The notes: generated by a model from the letters alone, not told the origin. 64,000 bases of DNA from Bacillota bacterium (GCA_023426935.1 JAEZBR010000071.1:19637-83636); one strand, 5' to 3'; shown: positions 1-9,061, counted from the stretch's first letter. Program-made: numbers and translations.

Positions 1-745
1 ATTCAGGCCGTTTCATGCGTCCTTCAATCTTCCAACAGTCTGCGGAAAGACTTAATAACGCTGAAACTCTATCGATAGTATATAAATCTTTAGGGCTTAA
101 GAGATATTCACCGGGGGTCACGACTTGATTACCGTCCTGTAATAATTTATAGGGTAAACGACAGGGCTGAGCACAAGATCCCCGATTTCCACTGCGATTT
201 CCGTTTTCTGAACTAAGATAGCATTGGCCGGAGTAACAAACACACAAAGCACCATAGACGAAGATCTCCGTCTCAATCGGTTCTTTTGCCAAGCTAAGAA
301 CTTGCTGATATTCGGTTTCTCTGGCTAGGACTACTCGCGTAAAGCCTAAATTCTCGAGTAACTTTACACTTTCTAAATTGTGGATATACATCTGGGTAGA
401 AGCGTGTAATGCTAGTTGAGGAAGACGCTTTCTAAGTAACAGAGCTAAGCCAAAATCTTGAATCAGAACTCCGTCGATTCCCGCCTTAGCTAAGAATAGG
501 GCGTCATCTAAGGCGTCGTCTAACTCCTGGGGGAGAATTATAATATTGAGGGTGGCATATACTTTAACTCCGTATTGGTGAGCGTAGTTAATTGCTTCAT
601 TAATTTGGTCACGGGAAAAATTATCGGCGTATGATCGAGCGCCGAATCTTTGTAAGCCCAAATATACCGCATCGGCACCGGCTTTAATCGCTGCTTCCAA
701 AGCAGCTCTATTACCGGCGGGGGCTAATAACTCAGGTTTGTTCAT
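1..745 (-). CDS. U32-family peptidase-like protein, N-terminal part (cut by window edge)
   Basis: The reading frame stays open from an ATG at 745 to the window edge, giving 248 residues. It begins MNKPELLAPAGNRAALEAAI, the usual TIM-barrel opening of this family (MNKPELLAPAG). It also carries the U32 signature, EIFVYGALCVCYSGQCYLSS, followed by SGNRGSCAQPC. Family members were named collagenase-like peptidases, but several (TrhP, RlhA) act in RNA hydroxylation, so an RNA-modification role is as likely as proteolysis. The start overlaps the stop of the upstream MerR gene in an ATGA arrangement, which suggests translational coupling. The C-terminal part lies outside the window. Confidence 0.9.
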   Translation of the reverse strand, partial: MNKPELLAPAGNRAALEAAIKAGADAVYLGLQRFGARSYADNFSRDQINEAINYAHQYGVKVYATLNIIILPQELDDALDDALFLAKAGIDGVLIQDFGLALLLRKRLPQLALHASTQMYIHNLESVKLLENLGFTRVVLARETEYQQVLSLAKEPIETEIFVYGALCVCYSGQCYLSSENGNRSGNRGSCAQPCRLPYKLLQDGNQVVTPGEYLLSPKDLYTIDRVSALLSLSADCWKIEGRMKRPE

Positions 746-1551
746 TCTTCGCTACTAGGTCCTAAATAAACCTGCAATTCATAAGCCTGGGTAGCTTTAT
801 CATAAATATTATTCAGCAATTGGCTTTCAATAATTAGGGGATCTTTTAATTGAAGATCCTTTATGCCATAAAGCAGCTTTTCCCAACAAGCAGTCTTGCT
901 AGCTTCGTTATAGGTAATGCAGAGATAGTTTCCGCCGGGAATGTGGGTAATTCCCTTATTTGGGGTCTGATAGTCTAAAATAATGGCTTTATAAAGGGAA
1001 ACTTGTTGTACTTGGTTGTTAATAATTTTATAAATAGCGCCAGATTCGAAGGTCGTTTTTAGATTATTTTCTCTGATTGCCAGTTCGAGTTTTTCTCTTT
1101 GCTTAACGTAGCGGTTATTAACGGAAGTAGGTAAAAGCGGAGAATTCATAATATCGCGGTCGGCTATTTCCCGTTGATAAAGACTCTTGGTCTTAGTTAG
1201 ATATTCGCCGGTCGCAATCTTTTCTTGGATATTCTCAATATCGACAAGGTTAAGTTTCAAATCATCAATTTGAGAAGTCATTCGAGTCGATAATACTTCT
1301 AAAAAATCTTTAAAGGTGGACATTTTATGAGAATTGATGATTTCCGACAATTCTTCTAAAGATAGATTTATTTTCTTAGCGAAACTAATGATATCGAAAA
1401 TAAAAAGTTGGCTTTGATCATAATACCGATACTTAGTATCTTCGTTAACAACTCTAGGACGGCATAGTCCGATTTTGTCATAGTGACGTAAGGCATTGAT
1501 TGTGAACCCCGTCATTTTAGATACTTCTCCGATTGAAAAATAAGTTCTCAT
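742..1551 (-). CDS. MerR-family transcriptional regulator with effector domain
   Basis: The N-terminal 70 residues are a MerR winged helix: FSIGEVSKMTGFTINALRHY, then a YRYYD stretch. A coiled-coil dimerisation helix follows at about residues 75-120. The remaining ~150 residues resemble the GyrI-like ligand-binding domain of BmrR/TipA-type activators. At 269 residues it matches the BmrR class, which senses small, often cationic drugs. The gene is preceded by a TTGACC box and interrupted CCTC/GAGG arms in the 1563-1598 stretch, suggesting autoregulation, though the promoter is not clear. The U32 gene is coupled downstream. The ligand is unknown. Confidence 0.85.
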   Translation of the reverse strand: MRTYFSIGEVSKMTGFTINALRHYDKIGLCRPRVVNEDTKYRYYDQSQLFIFDIISFAKKINLSLEELSEIINSHKMSTFKDFLEVLSTRMTSQIDDLKLNLVDIENIQEKIATGEYLTKTKSLYQREIADRDIMNSPLLPTSVNNRYVKQREKLELAIRENNLKTTFESGAIYKIINNQVQQVSLYKAIILDYQTPNKGITHIPGGNYLCITYNEASKTACWEKLLYGIKDLQLKDPLIIESQLLNNIYDKATQAYELQVYLGPSSEE

Positions 1552-1621
1552 AATGGTTGTAACCTCGTACTTTGAGTATAACGAACTTGGAGGGTCAATT
1601 CAACCCTAAAACACAAAATTA

Positions 1622-2140
1622 TTACCTATGAATAGAGTTTAATACTTGCTCATAAGCAATTCTAAGATCGCCGTTTTCTAGATAAATAATACCAGTTTTC
1701 TGGAATTTAAGATCGTTGAGAAGATGAATCATTGCTTTATTATCCGGATGGGTATCGATTCGGATTGCTACACAGGATAAGCTCATTGCCAGTTTGTTTG
1801 CGTAATCGAAGAAGTATTTTGCGAGATGTTGGCCTTTATAACCGTCTTTGATGGCGATTCGGTGAATTGTTACATATGGTCCGTTAGTAAGCCAGCTTCC
1901 GTTATCTATTTTAAGGTAAGTTGGTTCTAAACCGGGGATAATGCTTGCTGTACCATAGACATTTTGGCCGTTTATCAGAACATAACTTACCTTATTTTCA
2001 ATATCCACCTTGAAACTATCTTCATTCGGATAGCCGTTTTGCCATTGGTCGATACCTTGTGACTTTAAATATCTCTTCGCTTCGTCAACTATTTTCATGA
2101 TTTGCGGAAGATCGTCTTTTGTACTTAACCGTACCTGCAT
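1622..2140 (-). CDS. GNAT-family N-acetyltransferase
   Basis: A 172-residue protein beginning MQVRLSTKDDLPQIMKIVDE, a typical GNAT opening. The acetyl-CoA region is HRIAIKDGYKGQHLAKYFFD (R/Q-x-x-G-x-A type), followed by IRIDTHPDNKAM and a final NGDLRIAYE strand. I place the start at 2140 rather than further upstream because an AGGAGAG ribosome-binding site sits just before that ATG. The IDQWQNGYP segment is common in small-molecule GNATs of Bacillota. The substrate cannot be told. The gene stands alone on the minus strand, divergent from tmk. Confidence 0.8.
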   Translation of the reverse strand: MQVRLSTKDDLPQIMKIVDEAKRYLKSQGIDQWQNGYPNEDSFKVDIENKVSYVLINGQNVYGTASIIPGLEPTYLKIDNGSWLTNGPYVTIHRIAIKDGYKGQHLAKYFFDYANKLAMSLSCVAIRIDTHPDNKAMIHLLNDLKFQKTGIIYLENGDLRIAYEQVLNSIHR

Positions 2141-2183
2141 GGGCCTTCTCTCCTTTATCCTTAGAAATATCATAGCACTTATA

Positions 2184-2192
2184 TGTTATAAT
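2184..2192 (+). promoter_or_regulatory. Extended -10 promoter for the tmk operon
   Basis: TGT followed by TATAAT forms an extended -10 with no good -35. Transcription would start near 2199, giving a very short leader ahead of the tmk ATG at 2213. The same TGN-TATAAT design recurs at several other genes in this window. Confidence 0.6.
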
Positions 2193-2212
2193 TATGACCA
2201 TAGGTGAGCACA

Positions 2213-2833
2213 ATGGAAAAAGGTAAGTTGATTGTTTTCGAAGGATGCGATGGTTCCGGAAAGACGACGGTTAGTAAAGAGATTTCAGATAGACTGTCTA
2301 AGGCCGGTTATCCGGTTATATATACCCGGGAACCTGGAGGCAGCGAGATTGCGGAAGAGATTCGTCATATCATCCTTAATCCGAAAAATACCGCCATGGA
2401 TGTCCGGACTGAAGCCTTGTTATATGCTGCTTCCCGAAGACAACACTTAGTAGAGACTATTATCCCCGCCATTGACCAAGGAAAAATTGTCATTAGCGAT
2501 CGTTATGTAAACAGCTCCCTAGTATATCAAGGGTACGCAAGAAAGATTGGCATTGAAAAAGTTAAGACAATCAATGATTTCGCGATTGAAGGATATTCCC
2601 CCTATCGAACAATCTACTTAGATATTGACCCCCAGGTTGGTTTAGAAAGATTAAAAGATCGAAAATATTTAGATCGCTTAGATAAAGAAGCATTAGCCTT
2701 CCACCAATTAGTTCATGAAGGCTATAAGATTGTGAATGAAACTTATAAAGATAATATCGAAATTTTCGATGCATCAAAAACAATTCCGGAAGTAGTTGAG
2801 GAAGTATATAACTATTTGGTCAAAATAATATGA
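2213..2833 (+). CDS. tmk: Thymidylate kinase
   Basis: Phosphorylates dTMP to dTDP with ATP in the cytoplasm. The 206 residues show the P-loop GCDGSGKTT (11-19), the TREPGG loop near residue 37 and a DRY motif in the SDRYVNSSLVYQG segment near residue 95, all diagnostic of Tmk. I use the ATG at 2213 because AGGTGAG lies just upstream; a GTG three codons earlier would overlap that site. It is the first gene of an overlapping operon with holB, as in many Bacillota. Confidence 0.96.
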   Translation: MEKGKLIVFEGCDGSGKTTVSKEISDRLSKAGYPVIYTREPGGSEIAEEIRHIILNPKNTAMDVRTEALLYAASRRQHLVETIIPAIDQGKIVISDRYVNSSLVYQGYARKIGIEKVKTINDFAIEGYSPYRTIYLDIDPQVGLERLKDRKYLDRLDKEALAFHQLVHEGYKIVNETYKDNIEIFDASKTIPEVVEEVYNYLVKII

Positions 2834-3813
2834 ATGAGAACTTCGCTCGCTATCAAACTACCGCCTATAAAATATTGGATCAGGATCTTAAACTGAATCG
2901 GATTTCGCATGCGTATTTATTTACCGGACCGGCTAATGCCAAGAAGAAAGAAGCGGCGATCTTATTCGCTCAATCTTTAGTCTGTCAAAATAAAGTAAAT
3001 GAATGGGCTTGTGAGAAATGTAATGTCTGTCAAAGAATCAAGGATGGCGAATATTTAGATGTTAAGATTGTCGACGGTGCGAAAAGCACGATAAAAAAAG
3101 AAGAAATATCCAAGTTGCTTGATTATTATTCCCAGACCGCAATGGAGAAATATGGGATTAAAGTATACATAATCAATAACTTCGAGAATATGACAATCGC
3201 TTCGATGAATGCGATCTTAAAGTTTCTCGAAGAACCTAATCAGAAGATTACGGCAATCTTATGCACCGATAATATCGATCGGGTTTTACCGACGATTGTT
3301 TCCCGATGCAAACTGATTCCGTTTAAAGCCATCGGCAGTAAAGAAGTTGAAGAGAACGCAATAAAAGCAGGCTTATCACCACTGGATGCACACTTATTGG
3401 CAGGTTATCTTGATGAAGAAAAGTTGCTTAAGAAGACCAGTGAAAGCGATGCGTACCAGAGCGCATTAACGATTTGGCTAGAATACATGGAACGCAGTTT
3501 TGAAGACCGGACCAAAGGTCAGTATTATTTGGAAGCGGAAGCGTTTAAAGGGTATGAGAAGGATAAACTGAGGAATGTGTTTACTTGGTTTATAAAGATT
3601 GGTTTAATCTTCTGTATGGATATTTTGGAAAGGAATTCAAATTATGAACATCGGTATGATCGAACGATGGAAGAATTCTTAGTAGCCGGTTTTAGCGCAG
3701 AAGCGACGATGATGGTATTATTAAAGGGTCAGGATGACCTATTAGCGAAAGCGAACACTGCTTTGGTAATCGATCGCTTTGGCTATCTAATGAGTAAGGA
3801 GGATCGTATATGA
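2830..3813 (+). CDS. holB: DNA polymerase III subunit delta' (clamp loader)
   Basis: Clamp-loader subunit that helps place the sliding clamp on DNA. The 327-residue protein has the AAA+ opening SHAYLFTGP, but the P-loop position reads GPANAKKKEA without the GKT, so ATP binding is not expected, as in most delta' subunits. Four cysteines (52, 61, 64, 67) form the zinc module. NAILKFLEEP and the TIVSRC arginine-finger motif follow. It overlaps tmk by 4 bases and ricT by 4 bases, so translation is probably coupled. Confidence 0.93.
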   Translation: MNENFARYQTTAYKILDQDLKLNRISHAYLFTGPANAKKKEAAILFAQSLVCQNKVNEWACEKCNVCQRIKDGEYLDVKIVDGAKSTIKKEEISKLLDYYSQTAMEKYGIKVYIINNFENMTIASMNAILKFLEEPNQKITAILCTDNIDRVLPTIVSRCKLIPFKAIGSKEVEENAIKAGLSPLDAHLLAGYLDEEKLLKKTSESDAYQSALTIWLEYMERSFEDRTKGQYYLEAEAFKGYEKDKLRNVFTWFIKIGLIFCMDILERNSNYEHRYDRTMEEFLVAGFSAEATMMVLLKGQDDLLAKANTALVIDRFGYLMSKEDRI

Positions 3814-4694
3814 GTGAGAAGAGATATCGTTTCTCCATGTTTATCAAATTTTACAACGGAGAAAAAAATTATACTTATGGTTCCGACGATGCGGGTTTTA
3901 ATAAAGGTGATCAGGTCGTCGTCGAGACTTTGAAGGGTTTAGAGTTAGGTTATGTTGCGAATGAACCTTCGGAAGAAGCGATTAGCGAAGAATTCGAAAT
4001 CAAACCAATCATTCGCAAAGGAACCAAACAGGATATCGAAAACTGGGAGCGCAATAAGAATGATGCAGCTACGGCGATGGTTAAATGTAAGGAAGCAATC
4101 GATAGACTGGGCTTAGGCATGAATTTGACCAGTGCGGAATATACTTTAGATAAAGGGAGACTTACCTTTACTTATGTTGCGGATGAAAGAGTCGACTTTA
4201 GAGAATTATTACATGTGCTCGCATCGACTTTCCATACCCGAATCGAACTAAGACAGATAGGTCCCCGAGATAAAGCGAAGATTGTTGGCGGAATTGGCTT
4301 ATGCGGGATGCCACTATGTTGTGCCCGGTTTCAGAAAGATTTCGATGTTATTTCGATTAACATGGCCAAGAATCAGTTGCTCGCCTTAAATCCTCAGAAG
4401 TTATCCGGACAATGCGGTAAATTAATGTGTTGTCTGGCTTATGAGAACGATGCGTATAAAGAACTAAGACAAGGTTTACCCAAGATGAATGCCCCAGTCA
4501 CTTATAAGGGAACAAATTATCGGGTGACTAGCATGAATGTCTTGGAGAATAGTGCAAAGTTAACCAATTCAGATAGTTATGTTGATCTGACTTTGGATGA
4601 ATTAAGAACAATTTATCATCCGGCTAAGAATAACGAAACAAATAACGAAGAAGCGGAAGCTGATCATGCAAAGACAAAAGAGCTTTCAAAGTAA
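3810..4694 (+). CDS. ricT: PSP1-domain protein RicT (YaaT)
   Basis: Homologue of RicT/YaaT, which with RicA and RicF forms the Fe-S complex that modulates RNase Y-dependent mRNA maturation in Bacillus. The six conserved cysteines appear as two clusters, CGMPLCC (165, 170, 171) and CGKLMCC (202, 207, 208), consistent with Fe-S binding. It is 294 residues, the normal family length, and starts after GGAGG. Here ricT is followed directly by rsmI; the yabA gene that lies between them in Bacillus subtilis is absent. Confidence 0.92.
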   Translation: MSEKRYRFSMFIKFYNGEKNYTYGSDDAGFNKGDQVVVETLKGLELGYVANEPSEEAISEEFEIKPIIRKGTKQDIENWERNKNDAATAMVKCKEAIDRLGLGMNLTSAEYTLDKGRLTFTYVADERVDFRELLHVLASTFHTRIELRQIGPRDKAKIVGGIGLCGMPLCCARFQKDFDVISINMAKNQLLALNPQKLSGQCGKLMCCLAYENDAYKELRQGLPKMNAPVTYKGTNYRVTSMNVLENSAKLTNSDSYVDLTLDELRTIYHPAKNNETNNEEAEADHAKTKELSK

Positions 4695-5511
4695 TCAGCC
4701 AACGCTATATTTAGTGGCTACTCCCATCGGGAATCTTAGCGAGCTTTCTCCGCGGGCAATCGAGACTTTAAACCAAGTCGATGTCATTGCGGCCGAAGAT
4801 ACCAGAAATACGGGTACTTTACTGGCAAAATTTGCGATCAAGACTCCGATGATCACCTATCATTTATTTAATGAGGCTGACAGTGCTCAGGGAATCATCG
4901 ATCTTTTAAATAAGGGTGAATCCGTCGCGATTGTTTCAGATGCCGGATATCCGTTAGTGTCGGATCCGGGGCAGACATTAGTAAATCTGACGATCCAAAA
5001 TAATTTTCCGGTCGTTGTAATAAACGGACCGTCCGCCTGTTTAACGGCTTTGGTCGCCTCAGGATTACCGGTTCAACCATTTTGTTTCTACGGATTTCTC
5101 GATGCGAAAGATACCCAACGCGTTAAACAGTTAGAAAAATTAAAGAAGCATGAAGAAACTTTAATTTTCTATGAAGCTCCACATCGGATTGAAAGAATGT
5201 TGAAAGACGTTTTAATGGTGTTCGGTGACCGAAAGATTTGTATCGGGCGGGAATTAACGAAGAAGTTTGAAGAATATCTTCGCGGTAATGTTTACGAGAT
5301 TTTGGAAGTAATCGGGGAATGTAAAGGTGAAATGGTCGTTGTCGTGGAAGGTTATAATCCTGAACAACAACCGGTTATTTCAATGATGGAAATGATGAAT
5401 ACGGTTGATGAATATATCAAAGACGGGATGACAACCTCGGAAGCGATCAAGAAAGCTGCAAAGGATTACGGTGTATCCAAGAATGAGATTTATCACCAAT
5501 ATTTTAGCTAA
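4666..5511 (+). CDS. rsmI: 16S rRNA 2'-O-ribose methyltransferase RsmI (C1402)
   Basis: Tetrapyrrole-methylase-fold enzyme that methylates the ribose of C1402 in 16S rRNA. Motifs: LYLVATPIGNL (14-24), AAEDTRNTG (42-50), SDAGYPLVSDPG near residue 97, and IFYEAPHRI near residue 170. Length is 281 residues, as usual. The start overlaps the end of ricT by 29 bases. No alternative ATG gives a shorter overlap without removing the conserved opening, so this start is preferred. Confidence 0.93.
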   Translation: MQRQKSFQSNQPTLYLVATPIGNLSELSPRAIETLNQVDVIAAEDTRNTGTLLAKFAIKTPMITYHLFNEADSAQGIIDLLNKGESVAIVSDAGYPLVSDPGQTLVNLTIQNNFPVVVINGPSACLTALVASGLPVQPFCFYGFLDAKDTQRVKQLEKLKKHEETLIFYEAPHRIERMLKDVLMVFGDRKICIGRELTKKFEEYLRGNVYEILEVIGECKGEMVVVVEGYNPEQQPVISMMEMMNTVDEYIKDGMTTSEAIKKAAKDYGVSKNEIYHQYFS

Positions 5512-5522
5512 GGAGAAATTAG

Positions 5523-6272
5523 ATGAACAAAAACTTTATTCGGGCAGAGATCAAAGATAAGGCAAAGAAAATTGTCTTCACCAAGAATTATTTTTACTTA
5601 CTATCGCTAGCTTTAGTCTTCGGATTCGCCTGCGCCTTCTATTTCGGTAGCATGGTCTATTTAGACGAGGCTTCTAATGTTGCTTATGTCGATTTAACTT
5701 TATTGAATTTTACGATTTATCGGTTTTATCCCGCCCAACTTAATTTGGCTTATAAGATTATTTCGATTGGTTCAGTTGCCTGGTCAATATTTACTATTTT
5801 TATCGGAAACGTTTTGACCTATGGAATCCGTAATGCCTATTATCAAATCTCTTTAGGTAATTGGAAGTATTCAATCTTCGAGGGTTTTAAACATAATTAT
5901 TGGAACATTGTAAAGACCTTATTCCTTAAGAGTTTGTATATTACCTTATGGACGTTATGCTTCATTATCCCGGGAATCATCCGACAGTATGATTATTATT
6001 TTGTGGATTATATCTTAGCGAAAGATCCGACTAGAAAATCCAGTGAAGTCTTAAAAGAAGCGAAAGAGATGGTTATGGGATATAAAGCGAATATCTTCGT
6101 GTTCGATCTGTCGTTCTTCTTATGGCTATTCCTAGGAGCAGCTTTACAGACGATTACTTTCGGACTAGGCAGAGTCTTGGTTTATCCTTATATCTTAGAA
6201 TCCCAAGCGCTACTCTATTCACACTTCAATACGCATTCTCAACCAATATACGCTGAACAAGCAATTAACTAA
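5523..6272 (+). CDS. DUF975-family integral membrane protein
   Basis: A 249-residue protein with about five hydrophobic segments: LSLALVFGFACAFYFG, a second near residue 85, LYITLWTLCFIIPGII, and two toward the C-terminus. The pattern N-x-W plus IPGIIRQYDYYFVDYILA is typical of DUF975 proteins, whose role is unknown. A good AAGGAGA site precedes the ATG, and it follows rsmI by only 11 bases, so it is probably the last gene of the tmk operon. A terminator starts at its stop codon. Confidence 0.8.
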   Translation: MNKNFIRAEIKDKAKKIVFTKNYFYLLSLALVFGFACAFYFGSMVYLDEASNVAYVDLTLLNFTIYRFYPAQLNLAYKIISIGSVAWSIFTIFIGNVLTYGIRNAYYQISLGNWKYSIFEGFKHNYWNIVKTLFLKSLYITLWTLCFIIPGIIRQYDYYFVDYILAKDPTRKSSEVLKEAKEMVMGYKANIFVFDLSFFLWLFLGAALQTITFGLGRVLVYPYILESQALLYSHFNTHSQPIYAEQAIN

Positions 6273-6297
6273 AAACGAGGTTATTCCTCGTTTTTTT
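6271..6297. terminator. Bidirectional intrinsic terminator
   Basis: AAAAACGAGG, a five-base loop, then CCTCGTTTTT with further T residues. It works in both directions, ending the tmk-DUF975 operon on the plus strand and the gene at 6281-6868 on the minus strand, whose last codons form part of the stem. Confidence 0.88.
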
Positions 6298-6868
6298 GTC
6301 CGTAAGTATCGATCTTCTGCTGGGTCTTGGGTTCGATAAGCTCCAACTTATATTGTTGAATTTTGTTATGCTTCTTAACATAGTAAGGAGAATCTTCGGG
6401 AATAATTATCTCTTTGTTAAACTTAGCCCCTAAAGATTCATAGAAAGGCAGTAAGGGGTCTTTCTTCTCACCAACAAAATATAAGTGACTCATTAAATGA
6501 TTTTTGGCCACTTCAATCAGTTTATTAGTAATTTCTCTTCTTTGAGTTTCTGTTAAATTCTCGACTTCGATCCGGATATGACCACCATAGAAAGAATCGG
6601 CTTCCTGAGCCATATATAGCCGGCAGGTACCAATCTTGAGATTCGCCTTCTTTTCGATGACTTCAAAATCGTAATGTAACTGAGTTTTGTGATAGATATT
6701 CTGTTCCGATTTGCTCTTACGATATAAATAGTTGGAACTTTCTAACTCATTTTCTTTCAGTTTATAACGATTAACAGCAGAATTAAGTTGGGAGCCGATA
6801 TAAGCAGTAAGAACTCCCACACTTCCGACCATTAACGTTCTTTTTAGAAAAGACTTGTGTTTAGCCAT
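6281..6868 (-). CDS. Membrane-anchored protein with a GNAT-like C-terminal region
   Basis: A 195-residue protein starting MAKHKSFLKRTLMVGSVGVL, chosen over an upstream ATG because AGGTGA precedes it and an extended -10 promoter lies just behind. One N-terminal membrane helix (about residues 10-30) is followed by a charged linker. A region from about residue 85 has the strand-helix rhythm of GNAT acetyltransferases: GHIRIEVENL, then a helix, then LYFVGEKKDPLLPFYESLGA. No acetyl-CoA R/Q-x-x-G-x-G/A loop is evident, so activity is doubtful. I do not recognise a named family. Confidence 0.6.
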   Translation of the reverse strand: MAKHKSFLKRTLMVGSVGVLTAYIGSQLNSAVNRYKLKENELESSNYLYRKSKSEQNIYHKTQLHYDFEVIEKKANLKIGTCRLYMAQEADSFYGGHIRIEVENLTETQRREITNKLIEVAKNHLMSHLYFVGEKKDPLLPFYESLGAKFNKEIIIPEDSPYYVKKHNKIQQYKLELIEPKTQQKIDTYGQKNEE

Positions 6869-6885
6869 AGTTATCACCTGAACCA

Positions 6886-6894
6886 ATTATAACA
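6886..6894 (-). promoter_or_regulatory. Extended -10 promoter (minus strand) for the gene at 6281-6868
   Basis: Read on the minus strand it is TGT-TATAAT. The start codon lies 18 bases downstream with AGGTGA in between. The promoter is back-to-back with the metG promoter. Confidence 0.6.
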
Positions 6895-6898
6895 TTCG

Positions 6899-6927
6899 TT
6901 TACAATTTTGGATATATTCGATATACT
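6899..6927 (+). promoter_or_regulatory. Promoter of the metG T-box leader
   Basis: TTTACA (-35, 6899-6904), a 17-base spacer, then TATACT (-10, 6922-6927). The predicted transcript start is near 6934, just before the T-box leader. Confidence 0.7.
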
Positions 6928-6933
6928 AGAGCC

Positions 6934-7140
6934 AGTAAAGACAGTGAAGAACAGAGTAACAAAACCGGATTTTCTTAGGAAGGAACGAAGCATTGAAAGT
7001 TCTAGACCGGAATTGTGAACATGGGTTCGGAGTTGGAATTTCGAGAAGTAGAAATTCCCGTACAGCGGCGTTAACCTTATTGAGCAGTAAACAAGGTGGT
7101 ACCACGTACTAGTCAGCGTCCTTAGGGGATGCTTTTTTAT
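6934..7140 (+). ncRNA. T-box riboswitch, methionine type, upstream of metG
   Basis: The leader carries the conserved T-box AAGGTGGTACCACG at 7093-7106. A terminator follows: AGCGTCC (7115-7121) pairs with GGGATGCT (7126-7133), with a T run at 7133-7138. The 5' part has the GAACAGAGTAAC stretch expected for the AG-bulge side of Stem I. On the 3' side of Stem I, GTGAAC is followed by ATG at 7021-7023, which I take as the methionine specifier codon. Uncharged tRNA-Met should stabilise the antiterminator and switch on metG. The specifier is a reading by eye, but it agrees with the downstream gene. Confidence 0.92.
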
Positions 7141-7150
7141 TGGAGGAAAC

Positions 7151-9061
7151 ATGGAAAAGAAACCTTATTATATTTCAACCGCAATCGCTTATACTTCGGG
7201 GAAGCCGCATATCGGAAATACCTATGAAATCGTTCTGGCAGATGCAATCGCTAGGTATAAACGGTTAGAAGGCTATGATGTGTATTTTCAGACCGGAACC
7301 GATGAACATGGTCAGAAGATTCAAGAAAAGGCGGAGAAGGCCGGTATTGAACCGCAAAAATATGTTGACCAAATCTCTGGCGAAGTAAAGAAAGTCTGGG
7401 ATTTGATGAATACTTCCTATGATCGTTTTATTCGGACGACCGATGAAGATCATGTTAAGGAAGTTCAGAAAATCTTTAAAAAGATGTATGACAAAGGAGA
7501 TATTTATAAAGGGGAGTATGAAGGCTGGTATTGCACGGAATGTGAAGCGTTTTATACCCAATCGCAATTAGTGGATGGTAAATGTCCGGATTGTCACGGG
7601 GCAGTAAAGAAAGCCAAAGAAGAAGCATATTTCTTCAGAATGAGCAATTACGCCGATCGCTTAATGAAGTATATTGAGGATCATCCGCAGTTTATTCAAC
7701 CTGAATCAAGAAAAAACGAGATGGTAAATAACTTCTTAAAACCGGGATTACAGGATCTCTGTGTTTCCCGAACTTCTTTCAGTTGGGGAATCCCCGTCGA
7801 TTTCGATCCCAAACATGTTATTTATGTTTGGATTGACGCTTTAGCGAACTATATTACCGGGATTGGTTATGACGTGGATCATCCTAGCGAGAAATTTAAG
7901 AAATATTGGCCGGCTGATGTACATTTAATCGGTAAAGATATTTTGCGTTTCCATACAATCTACTGGCCAATCATGTTAATGTCCTTAGATTTACCGTTAC
8001 CTAAACAGGTTTTTGGACATCCTTGGTTATTAATGAACGGTTCTAAGATGAGTAAGAGCTTAGGAAATGTGATTTACGCAGATGATTTAGTTAAAATTAT
8101 GGGCGTCGATGCGGTCCGATTCTTTGTGTTGCATGAGATGCCGTTTGCGCAGGATGGAAACATTACCTGGGAATTAGTTGTTGAAAGAGTTAATACGGAT
8201 TTAGCGAATACTTTGGGAAACTTAGTATCCCGAACCATCGCCATGGTAAATAAATACTTTAACGGTGTAATTGAAAAGCCAAGGGAAGTAACTGATTTAG
8301 ATCAGGAATTAATATCTTTAGCGTTAAAAACCCCAAAGTTAGTTTCCGAAAAGATGGAAGAATTACGGGTCGCCGATTCAATCGATCAGATTTTAGAACT
8401 ACTAAGAAGATGTAATAAATATATCGATGAAACGGAACCTTGGAAGTTAGCGAAGGATGAAGCTTCTAAACCAAGATTGAATGCGGTTCTCTATAATCTT
8501 TTGGAAGCGATCAGATTCTCGGCGGTTTTATTAAGACCTTATCTACCGGCTAGCTCCGAGAAAATCTTGCATGATCTCAATACCGATTTAGATAGTTTGG
8601 ATTCCTTGAAGGAATTCGGCCAATTGCCAAGCGGTACGAAGGTTGTGGAGAAAGTCGAACCTTTATTCCAAAGATTAGATCTCAACGAAGTCATTAAACA
8701 GGCCGAAAGTTTAAGTCCGGTGAAGCCTTTAAACCAACATCAGAGTGAAATTAATATTGACGATTTTTCAAAAGTTGAACTGAGAGTCGGGACAATCTTG
8801 GAATGCGTTAAGCATCCTAAGGCGGAGAAGTTATTGATTGAAAAGATTGATATTGGGAATGAAGTACGGCAGATTGTTTCTGGGATTGCGGAAAGTTATA
8901 AGCCTGAAGAATTAGTCGGCAAGAAAGTTATTGTGGTCTGTAATTTAAAGCCGGTCGAATTAAGAGGCGTTAAATCCGAAGGAATGATTCTAGCGGGTAA
9001 GAATGATAAAGAAATTAAGGTCTTAACCCTAGATCTGCCGAACGGAACGAAAATTAGTTAA
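7151..9061 (+). CDS. metG: Methionyl-tRNA synthetase
   Basis: Charges tRNA-Met. The 636 residues contain the HIGN signature (20-23), a zinc knuckle with cysteines in CTECEAFYTQ and CPDC (about 128-147), the KMSKS loop at 299-303 and a C-terminal EMAP/Trbp111 tRNA-binding domain from about residue 535 (DFSKVELRVGTILECVKHPK). The appended domain implies a dimer. A GGAGG site precedes the ATG, directly after the T-box terminator, so expression responds to methionine charging. Confidence 0.97.
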   Translation: MEKKPYYISTAIAYTSGKPHIGNTYEIVLADAIARYKRLEGYDVYFQTGTDEHGQKIQEKAEKAGIEPQKYVDQISGEVKKVWDLMNTSYDRFIRTTDEDHVKEVQKIFKKMYDKGDIYKGEYEGWYCTECEAFYTQSQLVDGKCPDCHGAVKKAKEEAYFFRMSNYADRLMKYIEDHPQFIQPESRKNEMVNNFLKPGLQDLCVSRTSFSWGIPVDFDPKHVIYVWIDALANYITGIGYDVDHPSEKFKKYWPADVHLIGKDILRFHTIYWPIMLMSLDLPLPKQVFGHPWLLMNGSKMSKSLGNVIYADDLVKIMGVDAVRFFVLHEMPFAQDGNITWELVVERVNTDLANTLGNLVSRTIAMVNKYFNGVIEKPREVTDLDQELISLALKTPKLVSEKMEELRVADSIDQILELLRRCNKYIDETEPWKLAKDEASKPRLNAVLYNLLEAIRFSAVLLRPYLPASSEKILHDLNTDLDSLDSLKEFGQLPSGTKVVEKVEPLFQRLDLNEVIKQAESLSPVKPLNQHQSEINIDDFSKVELRVGTILECVKHPKAEKLLIEKIDIGNEVRQIVSGIAESYKPEELVGKKVIVVCNLKPVELRGVKSEGMILAGKNDKEIKVLTLDLPNGTKIS

